Shown: positions 16,431 to 23,629 of the stretch, piece by piece
Layout: every line of letters starts with the position of its first letter
Numbering within the stretch: position 1 is the stretch's first letter
Source of the DNA: Desulfocucumis sp964643075
GTDB lineage: Bacteria > Bacillota > Desulfotomaculia > Desulfotomaculales > Desulfocucumaceae
DNA: 64,000 nucleotides
NCBI GenBank assembly: GCA_964643075.1
Contig: CAZXQO010000008.1
Coordinates: 42,170 to 106,169 of the forward strand
Direction: 5' to 3'
The notes under the pieces: generated by a model
The model's database searches: none
Seen by the model: the letters and a program-made list of their open reading frames with translations, nothing else
Told to the model about the DNA's origin: nothing
Translations under genes and position numbers: made by a program

Positions 16431-17117
16431 ATGATTCAACTTTATAATGTTTCAAAAATATATCCCAATGGGGTTAAGGCTTTAAACGATGTTACCCTGC
16501 AAATCCGCAAGGGGGAGTTTGTTTTTCTGGTGGGGCCCAGCGGTGCTGGAAAGTCCAGCCTGATTAAAATAATTTTCCGGGAAGAAACACCCTCCCGGGG
16601 GCAGGCGCTTTTTAACAGCAAGAACATAACCCGGCTGAAGGGCCGGGAAGTTCCACTGCTGCGCAGGAAAATAGGCATGATTTTTCAGGACTTCCGGCTG
16701 CTGCCCCAAAAAACCGTATTTGAAAACGTGGCTTTTGCTATGCAGGTAACCGGCTCGTCCCGTCGGGCCATCAGGGACAGGGTGCCTCTGGTGCTGTCCC
16801 AGGTGGGGCTGAAGGACAAGGCCGGGGTAATGCCGGCCCAGCTATCCGGAGGTGAGCAGCAAAGGGTAGGCATCGCCCGGGCCATCGTAAATAACCCCGT
16901 GCTGATTATTGCCGACGAACCCACGGGTAACCTGGACCCGGACACTTCCTGGGAATTGATGAACCTGTTTAATGAAATTAACAGTAAGGGGACCACCATA
17001 TTGATGGCCACCCATGCCAGGGATATAGTGGATGCTATGAAAAAAAGGGTACTTTCCATGACCGGCGGCCGGATTACGCGGGATGAGGAAAGCGGGGTTT
17101 ACAGCAATGAATCTTAG
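16431..17117 (+). CDS. ftsE: Cell division ABC transporter ATPase FtsE
   Basis: The 228-residue ATPase has Walker A G-P-S-G-A-G-K-S-S, signature LSGGEQQR and Walker B LIIADEPTGNLD. FtsE drives FtsX, which activates peptidoglycan hydrolases at division or elongation sites. The gene overlaps ftsX by 11 nt and is followed by an M23 hydrolase-activator gene and ctpA, the typical Firmicute order. The ~200-nt upstream spacer is AT-rich; I see no clear promoter pair in it. Confidence 0.97.
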   Translation: MIQLYNVSKIYPNGVKALNDVTLQIRKGEFVFLVGPSGAGKSSLIKIIFREETPSRGQALFNSKNITRLKGREVPLLRRKIGMIFQDFRLLPQKTVFENVAFAMQVTGSSRRAIRDRVPLVLSQVGLKDKAGVMPAQLSGGEQQRVGIARAIVNNPVLIIADEPTGNLDPDTSWELMNLFNEINSKGTTILMATHARDIVDAMKKRVLSMTGGRITRDEESGVYSNES

Positions 17118-17994
17118 CACCCTTTCCTACTACTGGCGGGAGGCTTTTTCCTCCATGTTCCGCAACGCCTGGCTTTCCCTGGCCTCGGTGGGCACCGTGA
17201 CTATCTCCCTGCTGATTTTGGGCATTTCCCTGCTACTGGTTATGAATGCCCAGGCTTTTACCAGGAGCCTGGAATCCGGGGTGGAAATCAGGGTCTTTTT
17301 GGATTCCGGTCTGTCCAAGGTCGATGTCAGGGACATGGAAAGGGAACTGAAAAAGACGCCGGGTATAGCCACGGTGGAATTCATAGCCAAGGAAGAAGCT
17401 CTGACAGAAATGAAAAAAAACCTGGGTGACCGGCAAGATATATTGGAAGGCCTGGAGGAGGAAAATCCACTGCCGGATGCCTTCCGGGTCAAGGCGGAAA
17501 AGGCTGATGATGTGCCTGCCCTGGCTGCTGAGTTGGAAAAGGTGAAGGGCGTAGACCAGATCAACTACGGTCGCGGTATGGTGGAAAAGCTGCTGGCTGT
17601 AATCAAATGGGTCCGGCTGGCCGGCGGCGGACTGATCATAGTGCTGGGGGTGGCTGCCTTGCTGTTAATCTCCACTACCATCCGGCTATCTCTTTTCGCC
17701 CGCCGCAAGGAAATAGGGATCATGAAATACCTGGGGGCCACTAACTGGTTCGTGCGCTTTCCCTTCCTGCTGGAGGGAATGATTCTGGGCTGTACCGGCG
17801 CGGTCATAGCCTCGGCCCTGATTTACCTGGGTTATATATCGCTGGTGAACCGGCTGGATGAAGTGCTTCCCTTTGTTACCCTGGTTACAGACCGGGAAAC
17901 TCTGTTGACGGTAATCGGAGCCCTGCTGGGGCTGGGAGTACTAGTTGGTATTCTGGGCAGCGCCTTTTCCATTAGGAAATTTTTAAAGGTTTAG
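17107..17994 (+). CDS. ftsX: Cell division protein FtsX
   Basis: The 295-residue membrane protein has one N-terminal transmembrane helix (about 22-48), an extracellular domain (about 50-165) and three C-terminal helices, the FtsX/MacB permease fold. The ATG at 17107 lies inside the end of ftsE and is preceded by a G-rich site; the frame is open to 17083. FtsX passes the signal of ATP hydrolysis by FtsE to a cell-wall hydrolase, here probably the M23 protein encoded next. Confidence 0.95.
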   Translation: MNLSTLSYYWREAFSSMFRNAWLSLASVGTVTISLLILGISLLLVMNAQAFTRSLESGVEIRVFLDSGLSKVDVRDMERELKKTPGIATVEFIAKEEALTEMKKNLGDRQDILEGLEEENPLPDAFRVKAEKADDVPALAAELEKVKGVDQINYGRGMVEKLLAVIKWVRLAGGGLIIVLGVAALLLISTTIRLSLFARRKEIGIMKYLGATNWFVRFPFLLEGMILGCTGAVIASALIYLGYISLVNRLDEVLPFVTLVTDRETLLTVIGALLGLGVLVGILGSAFSIRKFLKV

Positions 17995-17996
17995 GA

Positions 17997-18025
17997 GGAA
18001 GCAAGGGGACGGTTCTCGTGCTTCC
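17997..18025. repeat. Dispersed GGGGACGGTTCT-type hairpin repeat
   Basis: ggaagcaaggggacggttct with closing cgtgcttcc; the inverse orientation of the copy at 10888, located right after the ftsX stop. Confidence 0.85.
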
Positions 18026-18123
18026 CAGCATGCCGCTTAAGCGGTACCATCAGACAATGAAAATTATATTTTCAGGACAGTAACAACAGTTTAAAGGTAT
18101 AACGGTTTGGAGGTTTGATATCC

Positions 18124-19260
18124 TTGCGCAACACCGGCTTTCATAAAAAGATCGCCCTTTTGATGACTGCTGTTTTCACGGCAACTACCCTTTGTACGGG
18201 CTCCGCCTGGGGCACCAGCCTGGAGCAGAATCTCAAAGAAATCAGAAGTCAGCTGACCGAAAAAAAACAGCAGGTCAATGAGAAAAAAAAGGTTGTGCGC
18301 AGCTATGCCTCGCAGCTGGCGCTACTGAATGATTCCATAGATTCCAGAGAACAGCAGATTGCTCAATTAAATAATAATCTTGATGCGGCTAAGTCAGGTT
18401 TGCAGAGGGCAGAAGTAGCTCTAAACGATGCACGGGAGAGGCTGGAAGGGAGCAAAAAGGTTCTTGACCAGCGGGTGCGGGGCATGTATGTGGCTGGAAA
18501 TGTCAGTTACCTGGAAATTTTGTTGGACGCCAATGATTTCGGCGACTTTGTCAACCGGCTGGATATGTTGAAAAGAGTAATTAACCGGGACGCCGGGATC
18601 GTTAAAAAAGTTAACGAAGAAAAGAAAGTGGTAGAAGAGCAAAAGGCTCAGTATGGCAACCGCGTGCAACTGATTGCCTCACTCCTGAACCAGCAGCAGC
18701 AGGCCAGGGATGAGTTGGCAACTAAAAAGTCTGCAAAGCAGGAGCTGATGAACCAGGCCAAGGAGGATCAGGAGCAGTTTGAAAGGGAAGCTGACCAGCT
18801 GGAAGTAAAAGAGCAGGCCATTATCAAGGAAATGCTGAAAAAACAGCCAAATAGCACCCCGGCCAAGGGTACCGGTGTATTTAACTGGCCTGTTCCGGGG
18901 CATACAGCTATATCATCGCCTTTCGGCAGCAGGTATCATCCCATACTCAAATATGTACGCATGCACGATGGCATTGATATTCCCGCCCCCAGTGGCACAA
19001 AAGTAGTGGCGGCCCAGAACGGTACGGTGATTAATGTGGGGACCATGAGCGGTTATGGTAAAGTCATCATGATTGACCACGGCGCCGGGCTGACCACCCT
19101 GTACGCTCATTTGTCCGCCCAGTCAGTTTCCAAAGGTCAGGAGGTAGTAAAAGGGCAGGCCATCGGCAAGGTCGGCAGCACAGGGATGTCCACCGGCCCG
19201 CACCTGCATTTCGGGGTGTATAAAAGCGGCACTGCGGTTAATCCCTCGGGATACCTGTAA
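18124..19260 (+). CDS. Secreted coiled-coil M23 peptidase (EnvC-like murein hydrolase or activator)
   Basis: This protein of 378 residues has a signal peptide (about 1-32, ...G-S-A-W-G), a long coiled coil (about 35-240, rich in Glu, Gln and Lys) and a C-terminal LytM/M23 domain (about 260-378). Zinc-site motifs are present: H-D-G-I-D and GPHLHFG, plus Y-A-H-L, so the domain may be an active endopeptidase. The TTG at 18124 is chosen because GGAGGT (18109-18114) is 9 nt before it; the TTG at 18115 is too close. Position after ftsEX suggests it is the FtsX-controlled partner. Confidence 0.93.
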   Translation: MRNTGFHKKIALLMTAVFTATTLCTGSAWGTSLEQNLKEIRSQLTEKKQQVNEKKKVVRSYASQLALLNDSIDSREQQIAQLNNNLDAAKSGLQRAEVALNDARERLEGSKKVLDQRVRGMYVAGNVSYLEILLDANDFGDFVNRLDMLKRVINRDAGIVKKVNEEKKVVEEQKAQYGNRVQLIASLLNQQQQARDELATKKSAKQELMNQAKEDQEQFEREADQLEVKEQAIIKEMLKKQPNSTPAKGTGVFNWPVPGHTAISSPFGSRYHPILKYVRMHDGIDIPAPSGTKVVAAQNGTVINVGTMSGYGKVIMIDHGAGLTTLYAHLSAQSVSKGQEVVKGQAIGKVGSTGMSTGPHLHFGVYKSGTAVNPSGYL

Positions 19261-19390
19261 AAGTAGGCGCACATTTCCGTGCCTTTCCATTTTGTTGTAA
19301 TCGGCAGCGGGTTGTTGTAGTATAATATAGTAGCAAGTCCATTGGCAATTGATGCTGGGGACAGACCTGCAAACGGAAAGGTGGAGCATT

Positions 19391-20560
19391 TTGTATTACG
19401 GCAGAAATGGTTATAGTAGCAATAAAGGCCGGTGGTTGACCGGCCTTGCTGTAGTTTTTCTGGGTATTGCACTGATTTCCGGCTGGCTGCTGGTAAAGAA
19501 TCAAAAGCATTTCGGCAATTTGTTTCAGGTGATTTCTCTGGTGCGCAATCAGTATCTTTATAAAACCGATTCCACGATTATGGTGGACGGGGCTATTAAG
19601 GGGATGGTTGAAGCGCTGGGGGACCCCTACTCAGTATATCTTGAGCCTAAAACATACTCCCAGTTGCAGGAGCAAATCAGGGGCTCATTCGGCGGGTTGG
19701 GTATACTGGTGGGGGTTAAGGACGACTACCTCACCGTGGCCAGGACCTACCGAAATACCCCGGCCTATGAGAAGGGAATCACCGCCGGGGATATCATCAC
19801 CAGGATCGGGGAAAGGGACGCCAAGGGTATTGACCTGGAAACCGCCGTTCAGTTGATGCGGGGTCCGGTGGGAACGAAAGTTTCCCTCACTCTGGTGCGT
19901 CAGGGCCAGGGAAAGCCGTCGTTGAAGGTGCTGACCCGGCGGGAAATTAGTGTGCCTACTGTGGAGGCCAAAATGTTACCGGATAACATAGGCTATATCA
20001 TTATTTCTCAGTTTTCCGAAAAGACCCCGGAGGAAATACAGCGTGCCCTGGGCGATTTGAAAGCCGGCGGGCTGCACGGGATCCTTCTGGACCTGCGGGA
20101 TAACCCTGGGGGAGAACTGCAGTCGGTGGTGAAGGTGGCCGGCAATTTTGTGCCCAAGGGGCCGGTGGTTTATATAGAATACCGCAGCGGCAAGACAGAG
20201 GAGCTTCCTGCTCAGGGCAACAACCTGGGGCTGCCTCTGGTGGTGCTGGTCAACGAGGGCAGCGCTAGCGCCGCTGAGATACTGGCCGGGGCCATCAAGG
20301 ATACCCATGCCGGAACTCTGGTTGGCCATAAGACTTTCGGCAAGGGTGTGGTTCAGACCGTATTCGAGCTGGACAATGGGGCCGGGCTTAAGCTCACCAC
20401 CGCCCGCTACCTTACCCCGGGCAAGCACGATATCAATAAAAAGGGGATTATTCCAGACGTGGAGGTAGGGCAGGACGATCCCAGGGAAAAGACGGACAAA
20501 CAGTTTGACAGGGGGCTGGAAATATTGAAAAAAATTATTAAGGGCAAGGCAGCTGCCTGA
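19391..20560 (+). CDS. ctpA: Carboxyl-terminal processing protease (S41 family)
   Basis: The 389-residue protein has an N-terminal membrane anchor (about 17-38), a PDZ domain (about 95-180, FGGLGILVG...) and the S41 protease domain with the catalytic Ser in N-E-G-S-A-S-A-A-E and Lys in G-H-K-T-F-G-K-G. Such proteases act outside the membrane on cell-wall hydrolases or signalling proteins. The TTG at 19391 follows AAAGGTGGAG; the frame is open to an ATG at 19349 lacking a good site. A TATAAT-like -10 box is at 19321-19326. It completes the ftsEX-M23-ctpA cluster. Confidence 0.93.
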   Translation: MYYGRNGYSSNKGRWLTGLAVVFLGIALISGWLLVKNQKHFGNLFQVISLVRNQYLYKTDSTIMVDGAIKGMVEALGDPYSVYLEPKTYSQLQEQIRGSFGGLGILVGVKDDYLTVARTYRNTPAYEKGITAGDIITRIGERDAKGIDLETAVQLMRGPVGTKVSLTLVRQGQGKPSLKVLTRREISVPTVEAKMLPDNIGYIIISQFSEKTPEEIQRALGDLKAGGLHGILLDLRDNPGGELQSVVKVAGNFVPKGPVVYIEYRSGKTEELPAQGNNLGLPLVVLVNEGSASAAEILAGAIKDTHAGTLVGHKTFGKGVVQTVFELDNGAGLKLTTARYLTPGKHDINKKGIIPDVEVGQDDPREKTDKQFDRGLEILKKIIKGKAAA

Positions 20561-20581
20561 ACTGTGGAATAATTTTTTCAG

Positions 20582-20611
20582 TTGACAGCCTTTTGAACAG
20601 GGGTCTATAAT
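20582..20611 (+). promoter_or_regulatory. Strong sigma-A promoter of cooT
   Basis: TTGACA (20582-20587), an 18-nt spacer and TATAAT (20606-20611). The repeat tract begins at the very next base, so it forms the start of the transcript. Confidence 0.75.
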
Positions 20612-20673
<62 letters not shown>

Positions 20674-20710
20674 AACGACTCATTTTCTAAAAGATTTGGA
20701 GGTGGCCGGG

Positions 20711-20902
20711 ATGTGTGAAGCGAATGCTTATATGCGCCAGTCGGGAAAGGAAGAATTGTTCCTGGAGATGGTGGATAAGGTGCTGCCCCATGAGGACGGT
20801 CTGGTGCTGGAGGATATTTTCGGGCGCCGTAAGATTGTCAAGGCCAGGATAGCCGAATTGGCGCTGGTAGACCACAAGATTATACTGGAAAAGGAAGAAT
20901 AA
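20711..20902 (+). CDS. cooT: CooT family nickel-binding protein
   Basis: The 63-residue protein begins M-C-E-A-N-A-Y and ends K-A-R-I-A-E-L-A-L-V-D-H-K-I-I-L-E, the pattern of CooT-like proteins. In Rhodospirillum rubrum CooT binds nickel, with the Cys at position 2 as ligand, and helps mature carbon monoxide dehydrogenase; the role here is inferred. The frame is open to 20696, but GGAGGTGG (20697-20704) sets the ATG at 20711, which also puts the Cys at position 2. No CODH gene is in the window. Confidence 0.85.
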   Translation: MCEANAYMRQSGKEELFLEMVDKVLPHEDGLVLEDIFGRRKIVKARIAELALVDHKIILEKEE

Positions 20903-20911
20903 TAGTTTTAT

Positions 20912-20935
20912 AAAAGGGCGCAAGCCCTTTTTTTG
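20912..20935 (+). terminator. Terminator of cooT
   Basis: aaagggc and gcccttt arms with a gcaa loop, continuing into a T tract. Confidence 0.9.
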
Positions 20936-21114
20936 TTCCAAGCGCATGAAAAAACGTCAAAATGTAGACACTTTCTAGCAGGTTTTGTACGGTTGGTTGA
21001 AAAGGGAGATAGAATTTATTTTTATCACTGAAGGTGCTTTATGGCAAATGCAGAATATTTTTCATTAAAGGTGTTTCAGTCGAGTTGAGGACTTGTAATT
21101 AAGGGGTTGGCGCT

Positions 21115-21684
21115 GTGACTGTGCTTCGTTTTATAAGTTCCAATGAAAACAAAATTTCCGAGTACAGGGAGTTGCTGCAGCCGGTTGAATTCATTCCCCT
21201 GCAGCTGACCATACGGGAAACGTTCAGCGACGATCCCAGGGATGTGGTCCGGGAGAAACTGTTAAAGGCTTATGAAATGAAAAGGGCGCCGCTTTTTGTG
21301 GACCATACGGGCCTGTTTATTGAGGAACTGGGCGGTATGCCCGGCCCTTTTACTCAGCTGTTTTGGAAGCGATTACAGGCTGAGGGCATTTTAAATCTTC
21401 TGGCTTGTAAGGATAATCGCCGGGCACTGGCCATAACAACCATTGGTTACTGTGACGGCAGGCGCATATACTTTTTCGAAGGTGAAATAAGCGGCTCTGT
21501 CGCCCGCGAGCTGGCGGGCAGTCCTTCCACCTGGATGTGCCTTTTTATCCCGGAAGGTTTTGACGTTACCATGGCCGAAATAACCCCGGAACAGAAAAAC
21601 TTCGTCTCTCACCGCAGGCGGGCAGCGGAAGAGTTTAAAAAGTTTTTACAGAATCCCGGAGGTATTGCTTACAGTGTACGATAA
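21115..21684 (+). CDS. HAM1/ITPA-like protein, probably catalytically inactive (putative nucleotide sensor)
   Basis: The 189-residue protein has the Maf/HAM1 fold of inosine triphosphate pyrophosphatases, which cut dITP/XTP to monophosphates. Matching parts are S-S-N-E-N-K (8-13; the N and K match E. coli RdgB N10 and K13), the stretch GLFIEELGGMPGP (66-78) and S-H-R-R-R-A (165-170). Two key sites differ: the catalytic Asp of the D-D-S-G / E-D-T motif (RdgB D69) is His64 (V-D-H-T-G), and the FGYDP/FGWDP base-binding loop is replaced by S-T-W-M-C (138-142). It overlaps the SIR2-like gene by 11 nt, so the two are probably translated together and form a complex. GTG start with AAGGGG site. It is more like eukaryotic ITPA than the housekeeping RdgB. 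Confidence 0.85.
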   Translation: MTVLRFISSNENKISEYRELLQPVEFIPLQLTIRETFSDDPRDVVREKLLKAYEMKRAPLFVDHTGLFIEELGGMPGPFTQLFWKRLQAEGILNLLACKDNRRALAITTIGYCDGRRIYFFEGEISGSVARELAGSPSTWMCLFIPEGFDVTMAEITPEQKNFVSHRRRAAEEFKKFLQNPGGIAYSVR

Positions 21685-22492
21685 ATCTTATGATAAAATT
21701 ATGGACGAGCTGGCTCAGGAGATAAGGGGCAAAAAGATAATACCGTTTGTCGGTGCGGGCATGTCTAAAAATCTTGGACTGCCTGGCTGGGAGGCCATGA
21801 TCGATCTGGTGGCCCGGGATCTCGAAATTGAACCGGATATATTGAATTTTCACGGAGATTACCTGCAGATCTGTGAGTATCATATAATCAAAAACGGCGG
21901 CAGCAAGAACAGGATTAGTAAGCTCATTGACCGTAGCCTGCGCTCGGCGGAGCTGGACATAAGTTCCTCTCTGGTACATCGTTATCTGGTGGGAATGCAT
22001 TTTCCACTAATTTACACCACTAATTTCGATGAGCTTATTGAAATGGCCTTCAGGTATCACGGCGTTGAATACTGCCGTATCGCCAACCTCGACGACATAC
22101 TCTGCGCGGGTGAAAACGTTACCCAGATCGTTAAATTCCACGGCACCCTGGACCACGACGAAACCCTTATTATCAGTGAAACCGATTACCATAACCGGCT
22201 GGATATGGAGGGGGCGCTGGATATCAAACTGCGCTCCGACTTGCTGGGCAAAACAGTGCTTTTCCTGGGATACAGTTTCCGTGATCTGGATATAAGGTAC
22301 ATGTGGAGCAAGCTGTTCAAGGTGATGAAATCGAATTGTAAGGCCTACATGGTTACGGTGAAGCAAAATTTTGTTTTTGATGCGGTTTACGGGCGCAAGG
22401 GGATGAAAATAATCTGTCTTGATTCCGACAATTATAAGGAAGATTTTACCCGTTTTATGGAGGATTTGTATAACCGGGTTACCAGGAGTTGA
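21674..22492 (+). CDS. SIR2-like protein (SIR2_2 type, putative NAD-degrading effector)
   Basis: The protein of about 272 residues has a SIR2/Rossmann fold with GAGMS (about 27-31), T-T-N-F-D (about 115-119), F-H-G-T-L with the catalytic His (about 155) and LGYSFRDLDIR (about 195). It lacks the zinc-binding Cys pairs of protein deacetylase sirtuins. SIR2_2 proteins in phage-defence systems (Thoeris ThsA, DSR, SIR2-Argonaute, Kongming KomC) break down NAD. GGAGGT (21658-21663) supports the GTG at 21674; a TTG at 21665 is too close to that site. The gene is co-translated with the HAM1-like gene. No membrane segment is visible. Confidence 0.85.
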   Translation: MYDKSYDKIMDELAQEIRGKKIIPFVGAGMSKNLGLPGWEAMIDLVARDLEIEPDILNFHGDYLQICEYHIIKNGGSKNRISKLIDRSLRSAELDISSSLVHRYLVGMHFPLIYTTNFDELIEMAFRYHGVEYCRIANLDDILCAGENVTQIVKFHGTLDHDETLIISETDYHNRLDMEGALDIKLRSDLLGKTVLFLGYSFRDLDIRYMWSKLFKVMKSNCKAYMVTVKQNFVFDAVYGRKGMKIICLDSDNYKEDFTRFMEDLYNRVTRS

Positions 22493-22497
22493 TGACG

Positions 22498-22553
22498 TTG
22501 GGGACATTCCTTCGTGAACAGGGAAGCACGAGAACCGTCCCCTTGCTTCCCCA
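22498..22553. repeat. Two dispersed repeat elements side by side
   Basis: 22498-22519 is the left half of the 77-bp family (ttggggacattccttcgtg). 22521-22553 is a GGGGACGGTTCT-family copy with gggaagc / gcttccc ends. They separate the SIR2 gene from the uracil-DNA glycosylase gene. Confidence 0.8.
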
Positions 22554-22575
22554 CTGCTTAGAAGGGAGTGCCGTT

Positions 22576-23175
22576 ATGGAACTTGCTACAATTGCCGATT
22601 TTAAAGAGCTTGAGGAAGCCATCAAAAAATGCAGCAGGTGCGCTTTAAGGCAAGGCTGCCGGGGAGTTGTTTTCGGTGAAGGCAATCCCTCCGCCAGGAT
22701 AGTGTTTTGCGGTGAGGGCCCGGGTGGGGATGAAGACCGCCTGGGGCGTCCCTTCGTAGGCAAGGCAGGGCAGTTGCTGGATAAAATGCTGGCTGCCTGC
22801 GGTTTTGAACGGTTTAAGCATGTTTACATATTAAACACAATAAAATGCCGGCCCCCGGGCAACAGGACCCCCACCGAGCAAGAGCGGGCCGCCTGCCGCC
22901 CCAACCTGGACGCGCAACTGAGACTGATTCGCCCTGTAATAATAGTGCTGCTGGGTGCTTGCGCGCTGCAGGAAATAGTCAATCCTGCCGGCAGGATTAC
23001 CAGGGACAGGGGCAGGTGGGTGCACAAGGACGGTGTCCATATTATGCCCACCTACCATCCCGCCGCCCTTCTTCGTAACCCGGCATTGAAAAGGGATGCC
23101 TGGGAGGATTTAAAACAGGTGGTTGCCAGATATCGCAGTTTAGTTGACCAGGATCATTATTCCCCGTACTGTTAG
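22576..23175 (+). CDS. Uracil-DNA glycosylase, family 4 (Fe-S)
   Basis: The 199-residue enzyme removes uracil from DNA. Four Cys ligands for a [4Fe-4S] cluster are visible: C-S-R-C near residue 19-22 and a C-x15-C pair in the N-T-I-K-C ... C-R-P segment. The family motifs GEGPGGDEDRLGRPFVGKAG and H-P-A-A-L-L-R are present. Start ATG 22576 follows GAAGGGAG; the frame is open to 22489 through repeat sequence. It has its own ribosome site and is separated from the HAM1-SIR2 pair by repeats, so functional linkage is uncertain although both act on abnormal bases. Confidence 0.93.
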   Translation: MELATIADFKELEEAIKKCSRCALRQGCRGVVFGEGNPSARIVFCGEGPGGDEDRLGRPFVGKAGQLLDKMLAACGFERFKHVYILNTIKCRPPGNRTPTEQERAACRPNLDAQLRLIRPVIIVLLGACALQEIVNPAGRITRDRGRWVHKDGVHIMPTYHPAALLRNPALKRDAWEDLKQVVARYRSLVDQDHYSPYC

Positions 23176-23215
23176 TCCTGTTGACATTCTCCCCCTGTCT
23201 CTTTCTCTTGTCTCT

Positions 23216-23509
23216 TCAATTTTTTTCTGACCGTGCTTCTGTGGCAACCGGCCCGGCTATATGATCAGGCCAGGCTTTCAGCCCTTTCCGCCTGGCCTGG
23301 GACAGCAGGGCCATGTACTGCCTCTCAGCGGCGTTAAGCCTGAAAACCATGTAATCAACCAGTTCCATGTCGCAGTTGTTAAATTCAAATATGGCGTTAT
23401 GCCAGGCATGCCGGCATCTTTCCACCATTGTAAGAAGATCCGGCAGGGGTTCTTGAGGTATAAAAATTTTTGACGTGATATGACGCCAGATGTTTTCCAT
23501 ATATTTCAT
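23216..23509 (-). CDS. DUF2508 (YaaL-like) small protein
   Basis: The 97-residue protein has the pattern A-W-H-N-A ... D-M-E-L-V-D-Y-M-V-F-R-L-N-A-A-E-R-Q-Y-M-A-L-L, which matches DUF2508/YaaL-type proteins, and lacks transmembrane segments. The role is unknown. A longer frame reaches 23902, but TGGAGGTG lies 6-8 nt before the ATG at 23509 (MKYMENIW), and the extension overlaps the promoter and start of the divergent lipoprotein gene. It is a single gene on the minus strand. Confidence 0.75.
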   Translation of the reverse strand: MKYMENIWRHITSKIFIPQEPLPDLLTMVERCRHAWHNAIFEFNNCDMELVDYMVFRLNAAERQYMALLSQARRKGLKAWPDHIAGPVATEARSEKN

Positions 23510-23573
23510 ATCAACACCTCCACTTAAATCTATGCATTGCTGCGGGCGTAAAGAAGCGCCCGTTAAATATTTG

Positions 23574-23602
23574 TTGGGGTATTTAAGCATAATACATATA
23601 AT
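23574..23602 (+). promoter_or_regulatory. Putative promoter of the binding lipoprotein gene
   Basis: TTGGGG (23574-23579), a 17-nt spacer and TATAAT (23597-23602), 28 nt before the start codon. Confidence 0.5.
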
Positions 23603-23629
23603 CAGCATCATTTGGGGGTGTAAGCACTG

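Noticed and set aside
20903..23600. Adenosine deaminase (KomA-like) gene beside the HAM1-SIR2 pair
   Set aside because: None of the frames near the pair has adenosine-deaminase motifs. The window contains only the two-gene pair.
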